Shown piece by piece: positions 58,846 through 64,000 of a DNA stretch of 64,000 bases (the first letter of the stretch is position 1; every line of letters begins with the position of its first letter). Position numbers and translations under genes: made by a program. The notes beneath the pieces are model-generated. The model was given only the letters and a program-made list of their open reading frames with translations. It was not told the DNA's origin and did not search any database. The stretch comes from Geodermatophilus tzadiensis (GTDB lineage Bacteria; Actinomycetota; Actinomycetes; Mycobacteriales; Geodermatophilaceae). The stretch covers positions 124,001 through 188,000 of the forward strand of contig NZ_PVTG01000003.1 of assembly GCF_003002915.1 (NCBI RefSeq), written 5' to 3'.

Positions 58846-60183
58846 TCAGCCGATCCGTGCGCGGCTGCCCAGGATCCCCTGGGGCCGGATGACGAGGATG
58901 ACGATGAGGAGCAGCAGCCCGCCGACGTACTTGACGTCGTTCGGGATGACCAGCGTCGACATCTGCACGAAGACGCCGACGATGACGCTGCCCACCAGGG
59001 CGCCGTAGGCCGTGCCCAGGCCGCCGAGCGTGACGCCGGCGAACATCAGCAGCAGCAGCTGGAAGCCCATGTCCCAGCGGACCTGGTCGGACAGCCCGAG
59101 CAGCACGCCGCCCAGGGCCGCGAGCGAGCCGCCCATCATCCAGACGACCAGGATCACCCGGTTGACGTTGATGCCCGACGAGGCGGCCAGGTCGCGGTTG
59201 TCGGCGACCGCGCGCATGGCCTTGCCGATCTTCGTGCGCTGCAGCATCACGGCCACCAGCACCAGGACGACGACCGAGATGACGATCGACACCAGGGACT
59301 GGTTGGTCAGGCGGAACAGGCCGTAGTCGACCGCCCGCGAGGCGCCCAGGCCCGTGTAGGGGTTGGAGTCACCGCCGTAGAGGATCTGGATGAGGTAGCG
59401 CAGCAGCAGCGACAGGCCGATCGAGACGACCAGCGCGGCGACCAGGCCGGTGCCACGACGGCGCAGCGGCCGCCACAGGCCGAGTTCGTTGAGGGCGCCG
59501 AAGGCCGCGCCGCCGATCATGGCGATGATCGCGGCCGGGATGATCGGCACGCCCAGGCCGACGTTGACCCACCAGGCGAACAGCGCGCCGATGGTCACCA
59601 GCTCGCCGTGCGCGAAGTTGGTCAGGCCGGTGGTGCCGAAGATCAGCGACAGGCCGACCGCGGAGATCGCGATGAGCAGGCCGAAGCGCAGGCCGTCGAC
59701 GAACAGCTGGATGGCGCGGACGTTGCCGCCGCCGGACCCGGTGCTGCCGTCGTTGAGGCCGAACTGCACCGGCTGGCGCCGTCCGGCGTCGACGGTGATC
59801 GTGCGGCTGTCCTCCCCGGTGATGACCACGCCGTCGGGGAGCGAGTCGGCGTCGATGGAGACGACGTACTGGCCGGGACCGGGGAGGTCGACGGCGAAGC
59901 GGCCCTCGTCGTCGGTCTCGGCGGTGTCGACGTCGTCGCCGTCGGCGGTGGTGACGGTGACCTCGATGCCCTCGATGGGGCCGCTGCGGCTGGTCTGCAG
60001 GGTGCCGATGACCTGCTCGCCCTCGGCGCCGGCGGTGCCGGGGACGAGGACGGCCAGGCCGCACGCGGCGACGAGGACCAGCAGGAGCCGGAGCAGCACC
60101 CGGCTGGCGGCCGTCCCGGGGCCGGAGCGGATCGCGCCCCGGGCGTCCCTGGTCCGCCCGGCACGGGCTGACGGGTGCCTCAC
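58846..60183 (-). CDS. livH: LivH permease fused to an N-terminal extracytoplasmic Ig-like domain
   Basis: A 445-residue protein. Residues 1-53 hold a signal/anchor segment (RVLLRLLLVLVAACGLAVLV). Residues 57-145 form a carboxypeptidase-regulatory-like beta domain (GEQVIGTLQTSRSGPIEGIE, DTAETDDEGRFAVDLPGPGQYVVSID, SRTITVDAGRRQPVQFGL). From about 155 it is a normal LivH permease: GLRFGLLIAISAVGLSLIFG, GLTNFAHGELVTIGALFAW, the coupling loop TKIGKAMRAVADNRDLAASSGI and the final RPQGILG. LivH usually starts directly with the permease. GTG 60183 is chosen for GGGAGG 4 nt upstream. Confidence 0.9.
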   Translation of the reverse strand: MRHPSARAGRTRDARGAIRSGPGTAASRVLLRLLLVLVAACGLAVLVPGTAGAEGEQVIGTLQTSRSGPIEGIEVTVTTADGDDVDTAETDDEGRFAVDLPGPGQYVVSIDADSLPDGVVITGEDSRTITVDAGRRQPVQFGLNDGSTGSGGGNVRAIQLFVDGLRFGLLIAISAVGLSLIFGTTGLTNFAHGELVTIGALFAWWVNVGLGVPIIPAAIIAMIGGAAFGALNELGLWRPLRRRGTGLVAALVVSIGLSLLLRYLIQILYGGDSNPYTGLGASRAVDYGLFRLTNQSLVSIVISVVVLVLVAVMLQRTKIGKAMRAVADNRDLAASSGINVNRVILVVWMMGGSLAALGGVLLGLSDQVRWDMGFQLLLLMFAGVTLGGLGTAYGALVGSVIVGVFVQMSTLVIPNDVKYVGGLLLLIVILVIRPQGILGSRARIG

Positions 60184-60376
60184 ACAACCTCCCTGGTCGT
60201 GGCAGTGGAGTCCGGACGGTAACCCAGCGGCGTCGCCTTGCCGTTCCCTCGTCGCCCACCTGTGACCGAAGCGCGACACGCGCGGGTGACCGCCCGTGTG
60301 CGCGCGACCGGCGCGTCGCAGCGGCGCGCGGTCGTCGTGGGTGCAGGCTCGCGGCACCGTCCAAGGGGAGGACACC

Positions 60377-61018
60377 GTGTCAGGTACCGGTCAGCGGTCC
60401 GGCGTGGTCACGCGCACGGCACGTCCGGGCGACCTGCCCGCCGTCCTGGCGCTCGTGCGCCAGCACCGCGTCGAGGCGCACGCCGAGGGCGTCCTCACCG
60501 GGCAGACGCCCGGCGCCGCGGCCGCCGCGGGCTTCCGCCGGCTGCTGGCCGACCCCGCGCACGTCGTCGTCCTGGCCGTGCTGCCCGGCGCGAACGCGCG
60601 GGACGGCAGCGGGTCGGCCGGGGAGGTCGCCGTCGGCCTGGCGGTGCTCGGGCTCGACCCGCTCTCCGCGCTGCTCGGCGTCCCCCAGGTGACCGTCGAC
60701 AACCTCGTCGTGCACCGGGACCACCGGCGGCGCGGGGTCGGGGCGGCGCTGCTGGCCGCGGCCGCCGCGCACGCCGGCGACGTGGGCGCCGAGCACGTCG
60801 TGGCCGCGGTCGGGGGGCACGAGGCCGAGCGGCAGCGGTTCTTCGCGCGGATGGGGTTCGCGCCGCTGACCACCCGGCGGATCGTGCCGCGGGAGACGCT
60901 GCTGCGGTCGCTGGCCGCCTGGCAGCGCGGCGGGGTGCCGGTGCCGCGGCGGCCGGTGCCGCGCCGCCGTCCGGTCCCGCGCGGCCTGGTCCCCTACGGC
61001 GCGGTGGCCGAGGGCTGA
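60377..61018 (+). CDS. GNAT-family N-acetyltransferase
   Basis: A 213-residue protein with one GNAT domain (about 8-175). VTRTARPGDLPAVLALVRQHRVE opens it, and motif A VTVDNLVVHRDHRRRGVGAALLAAAAAHA has the RxxGxG acetyl-CoA loop. C-terminal AERQRFFARMGFAPLTTRRIVPR is motif B. The last 30 residues are a Pro/Arg-rich tail (VPVPRRPVPRRRPVPRG). GTG 60377 follows GGGGAGG by 6 nt; the open frame upstream has no homology. Acceptor unknown. Confidence 0.86.
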   Translation: MSGTGQRSGVVTRTARPGDLPAVLALVRQHRVEAHAEGVLTGQTPGAAAAAGFRRLLADPAHVVVLAVLPGANARDGSGSAGEVAVGLAVLGLDPLSALLGVPQVTVDNLVVHRDHRRRGVGAALLAAAAAHAGDVGAEHVVAAVGGHEAERQRFFARMGFAPLTTRRIVPRETLLRSLAAWQRGGVPVPRRPVPRRRPVPRGLVPYGAVAEG

Positions 61019-61028
61019 CCCGGGGGCG

Positions 61029-61427
61029 CTAGAGGATCGCGCAGGTCAGCCGGGCGCTGGCCGTCGTCCGCCCCCGGTCGTCGGTGACCTCGACGAGGAA
61101 GGTCGACAGCGTCCGGCCGCGGCGCACCGGCGTGCACACGGCGGTCACCGTGCCCGCGGTGGCCGCCCGCAGGTAGCTGGCGTTGAGCTCCACGCCCACG
61201 ACCCGCCGGCCCGGGCCGGCCCCGATCACGGCCGCCCAGGACCCCAGGGACTCCACCAGCGCGCAGGTGGCGCCCCCGTGCAGCAGGCCGTAGGGCTGCT
61301 CGTTGCCCGCGACCGGCATCGTCGCCACCAGCCGGTCGGGGGAGTAGTCGACGATCTCGATGCCCAGCTTGTCGTCGAGCGGGCTGCGGGCCACCGCCGG
61401 CAGCCAGTCCGGAGGAGACGTCGTCAC
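61029..61427 (-). CDS. PaaI-type hotdog thioesterase
   Basis: A 132-residue single-hotdog protein. PLDDKLGIEIVDYSPDRLVATMPVAGNEQPYGLLHGGATCALVESLGSWAA contains the HGG motif and catalytic Glu/Asp region. RVVGVELNASYLRAATAGTVTAVCTPVRRGRTLSTFLVEVTD is the typical second half. It resembles 1,4-dihydroxy-2-naphthoyl-CoA/PaaI thioesterases; the acyl substrate is unknown. GTG 61427 is preferred over upstream starts because TACCGT lies 7 nt before it. Divergent from polA. Confidence 0.9.
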   Translation of the reverse strand: MTTSPPDWLPAVARSPLDDKLGIEIVDYSPDRLVATMPVAGNEQPYGLLHGGATCALVESLGSWAAVIGAGPGRRVVGVELNASYLRAATAGTVTAVCTPVRRGRTLSTFLVEVTDDRGRTTASARLTCAIL

Positions 61428-61440
61428 ACCGGGCACGGTA
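61428..61440 (-). promoter_or_regulatory. -10 element TACCGT of a leaderless promoter (thioesterase)
   Basis: On the minus strand TACCGT (61440-61435) is followed by 7 nt and GTG 61427. Confidence 0.55.
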
Positions 61441-61493
61441 ACCAGCGCCGGCGGTGACCCCCGGCGCGGGCCCTGACCGTCGGCGCCCGGAAC

Positions 61494-61506
61494 TAGGATC
61501 GCGGCG
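61494..61506 (+). promoter_or_regulatory. -10 element TAGGAT of a leaderless promoter (polA)
   Basis: TAGGAT (61494-61499) is followed by 7 nt and ATG 61507. Confidence 0.62.
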
Positions 61507-64000
61507 ATGTCCGCACCGGTGACCACCCCCGCGCCCACCGCCCCCTCGAGTCCCGGGACGCGGCCGCGGCTGCTGCTCCTCGACGGGCACTCGCTGGCCT
61601 ACCGCGCCTTCTTCGCCCTGCCGGTGGAGAACTTCTCCACCACGACGGGCCAGCCGACCAACGCCGTCTACGGCTTCACGTCGATGCTGATCAACGTGCT
61701 GCGCGACGAGCAGCCCACGCACCTGGCGGTCGCCTTCGACGTCGGCCGCAAGACCTTCCGCAGCGAGATCTACGCGGAGTACAAGGCCAACCGCACCGAG
61801 AGCCCGACCGACTTCCGCGGCCAGGTCAGCCTCATCCAGGAGGTGCTGGGCGCGCTGCACGTCCCGGTGGTCACCGCGGAGGGCTTCGAGGCCGACGACG
61901 TCATCGCCACGCTCACCGTGCAGGCCGTCGAGCAGGGCATGGACGTGCTCATCTGCACCGGCGACCGGGACGCGCTGCAGCTGGTGGACGAGCACGTCAC
62001 CGTGCTCTACCCGCGCAAGGGCGTCTCCGACCTGACCCGGTTCACCCCGGAGGAGGTCGAGGCCCGGTACGGGCTGACACCGCGCCAGTACCCCGACTTC
62101 GCGGCGCTGCGGGGCGACCCGAGCGACAACCTGCCCAGCATCCCGAGCGTGGGGGAGAAGACCGCGGCCAAGTGGGTCCGCGAGTACGGCTCCCTCGACG
62201 AGCTCGTCGACCGGGTCGACACGGTGAAGGGCAAGGTCGGCGAGAAGCTGCGCGAGCACCTGTCCTCGGTGCTGCAGAACCGCCGGCTCACCGAGCTCGA
62301 CCGGCAGGTGCCCCTCGAGGTGGGCCCGCAGGACCTCGCCGTGCGCCCCTGGGACCGCAACGAGGTGCACACCCTCTTCGACAACCTGCAGTTCCGGGTG
62401 CTGCGCGACCGGCTGTTCGCCACGCTGACCAGCGCCGAGCCCGAGGTCGAGGGCGGCTTCGACGTCACCGCCGACGACGTCCCCGCCGGGGAGCTGGCCG
62501 CGTGGCTGGACGCGCACGCCCGCACCGGGCGCACCGGCGTGGTCTTCCGCGGCACCTGGGGGCGGGGCACCGGCGAGCTGACCGGCCTGGCGCTGGCCGC
62601 CGCCGACGACCACGCCGTCTTCGTCGACGCCGGCCCCGACCTCGACGCCGCCGACGAGCGGGCGCTGGCCGACTGGCTGGCCGACCCGGCCACGGAGAAG
62701 GTCGCCCACGACGTCAAGGGCCCGCTGCTGGCGGTGTGGGCGCGCGGCTGGGACCTGCAGGGCCTGGTGAGCGACACGGCGCTGGCCGCCTACCTGGCGC
62801 TGCCCGGCCAGCGGTCCTTCGACCTGGGTGACCTGGCGGTGCGCTACCTGCGCCGCGAGCTCAAGGACACCGCCGCCCCCGACAGCCAGCTCACCCTCGA
62901 CGGGATGGGCCCGAGCGAGGCCGACCTCGCCGCCGAGGCCGCGCACGCCGACGTGCTCAAGGCCGTCGCGGTCAACGACCTCTCCGACGCCCTCGAGCAG
63001 GTGCTCGGGCAGCGCGGCGGCGACTCCCTGCTCGGCGAGATCGAGCTGCCGCTCACCCGCGTGCTCGCCGGCCTGGAGCGCACCGGCATCGCCGTCGACA
63101 CCGACCTGCTGCACGAGCTGCAGCGCGAGTTCGCCGAGGGCGTGGCCGCCGCGGCCGCCGAGGCCTACGCCGTCATCGGGCACGAGATCAACCTGGGCTC
63201 GCCCAAGCAGCTGCAGGCGGTGCTGTTCGACGAGCTGGGCCTGCCGAAGACCAAGAAGATCAAGAGCGGCTACACCACCGACGCCGACGCGCTGACCTAC
63301 CTGCTGGCGCAGACCGGGCACCCGTTCCTCGAGCACCTGCTGCGCCACCGCGACGTCACCCGGCTGCGCACGGTTCTCGACGGCCTGATCCCGATGGTCG
63401 ACGACGTCGGCCGCATCCACACCACCTACCAGCAGACGATCGCCGCCACCGGCCGGTTGTCCTCCACCGACCCGAACCTGCAGAACATCCCGATCCGCAC
63501 CGCCGAGGGCCGGCGGATCCGCCAGGCGTTCGTGGTCGGCCAGGGCTTCGAGTCGCTGATGACCGCCGACTACAGCCAGATCGAGATGCGGATCATGGCC
63601 CACCTGTCCGGCGACGAGGGGCTCATCGAGGCCTTCACGTCGGGGGAGGACCTGCACTCCTTCGTCGCGTCCCGGGCCTACGACATCCCGATCGAGGACG
63701 TCGACCCGGAGATGCGCCGCCGGATCAAGGCGATGAGCTACGGCCTGGCCTACGGGCTCTCCGCCTACGGCCTGGCCCAGCAGCTGCGCATCTCCACCGA
63801 GGAGGCGCGCGAGCAGATGCACGCCTACTTCGAGCGCTTCGGCGGGATCCGCGAGTACCTCGACGGCGTCGTCGACGACGCCCGCCAGACCGGCTACACC
63901 GAGACGACGCTGGGCCGCCGCCGCTACCTGCCCGACCTGACCAGCGACAACGGGCAGCGGCGGCAGATGGCCGAGCGGATGGCCCTCAACGCCCCCATCC
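61507..64000 (+). CDS. polA: DNA polymerase I, 3'-truncated by window edge
   Basis: Repair and Okazaki-fragment polymerase; 831 residues are visible of about 900. The 5'-nuclease domain (1-300) has LLLLDGHSLAYRAFFAL, FEADDVIATLT, ICTGDRDALQLV and GDPSDNLPSIPSVGEKTA. The middle domain keeps the 3'-5' exonuclease fold but lacks the metal-binding Asp/Glu set (the first strand reads GVVFRGTWGRG), so proofreading is absent, as usual in actinobacteria. The polymerase domain has motif A MTADYSQIEMRI (Asp at 63568) and the O-helix RRRIKAMSYGLAYG. The sequence ends before motif C. Leaderless ATG start. Confidence 0.97.
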   Translation, partial: MSAPVTTPAPTAPSSPGTRPRLLLLDGHSLAYRAFFALPVENFSTTTGQPTNAVYGFTSMLINVLRDEQPTHLAVAFDVGRKTFRSEIYAEYKANRTESPTDFRGQVSLIQEVLGALHVPVVTAEGFEADDVIATLTVQAVEQGMDVLICTGDRDALQLVDEHVTVLYPRKGVSDLTRFTPEEVEARYGLTPRQYPDFAALRGDPSDNLPSIPSVGEKTAAKWVREYGSLDELVDRVDTVKGKVGEKLREHLSSVLQNRRLTELDRQVPLEVGPQDLAVRPWDRNEVHTLFDNLQFRVLRDRLFATLTSAEPEVEGGFDVTADDVPAGELAAWLDAHARTGRTGVVFRGTWGRGTGELTGLALAAADDHAVFVDAGPDLDAADERALADWLADPATEKVAHDVKGPLLAVWARGWDLQGLVSDTALAAYLALPGQRSFDLGDLAVRYLRRELKDTAAPDSQLTLDGMGPSEADLAAEAAHADVLKAVAVNDLSDALEQVLGQRGGDSLLGEIELPLTRVLAGLERTGIAVDTDLLHELQREFAEGVAAAAAEAYAVIGHEINLGSPKQLQAVLFDELGLPKTKKIKSGYTTDADALTYLLAQTGHPFLEHLLRHRDVTRLRTVLDGLIPMVDDVGRIHTTYQQTIAATGRLSSTDPNLQNIPIRTAEGRRIRQAFVVGQGFESLMTADYSQIEMRIMAHLSGDEGLIEAFTSGEDLHSFVASRAYDIPIEDVDPEMRRRIKAMSYGLAYGLSAYGLAQQLRISTEEAREQMHAYFERFGGIREYLDGVVDDARQTGYTETTLGRRRYLPDLTSDNGQRRQMAERMALNAPI

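Overview
The window is very GC-rich, densely coded actinobacterial chromosome. GTG starts are common, and neighbouring genes are often joined by 4-bp GTGA or ATGA overlaps. The split his/trp organisation, the HisA-type isomerase with no trpF beside it, the DUF222-HNH (13E12-type) gene, the PdtaR-type ANTAR regulator next to a tRNA-Leu, and the order pyk-tesB-...-pdtaR-...-polA all point to Actinomycetia. The overall style suggests a Geodermatophilaceae-like organism (Blastococcus, Geodermatophilus, Modestobacter), which is an inference. The left edge cuts into dnaE and the right edge cuts into polA.

Layout. 1-3.8 kb: end of dnaE and a membrane protein. 3.9-9.4 kb: a LON-domain protein and hisD-hisC-hisB-(58-aa membrane protein)-(nucleotidyltransferase-like)-hisH. 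9.4-26.2 kb: an accessory block that separates hisH from hisA. It holds a membrane molybdopterin oxidoreductase, an M28 membrane peptidase, a VOC protein, a NarL-type two-component system divergent from an ABC exporter, an orphan 84-aa gene, a VOC-HxlR operon, a DUF222-HNH gene, an OmpR-type two-component system flanked by two acidic secreted proteins, and a nitroreductase-SDR-phosphotransferase operon. 26.2-28.2 kb: hisA-ridA-like-hisF. 28.2-35.8 kb: a DinB-like protein, a heterodimeric ABC exporter, small membrane proteins and a flavoprotein dehydrogenase. 35.9-42.4 kb: hisI-trpE-trpM-trpC-trpB-trpA-lgt. 42.4-48.9 kb: gltB-gltD. 49-53.3 kb: pyk-tesB, a group II PLP decarboxylase and a tRNA-Leu(CAA). 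53.3-64 kb: pdtaR, a branched-chain-type substrate-binding protein, livF-G-M-H, a GNAT, a thioesterase and polA.

The core genes cover histidine and tryptophan synthesis, glutamate supply (GOGAT), glycolysis (pyruvate kinase), lipoprotein maturation (Lgt) and DNA replication and repair (DnaE, PolA).

The most notable observations are these. (1) The Liv-type substrate-binding lipoprotein is circularly permuted: its canonical C-terminal half precedes its canonical N-terminal half. (2) About a dozen genes begin 6-8 nt after a TANNNT hexamer, implying widespread leaderless transcription. (3) Two families of intergenic hairpin repeats have arms that co-vary. (4) CTCTCAY repeats with an 11-bp period around the OmpR-type system suggest a local regulon. 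(5) A LexA-box-like palindrome overlaps the start of the DUF222-HNH gene. All family assignments come from reading the translations by eye; no database search was run.
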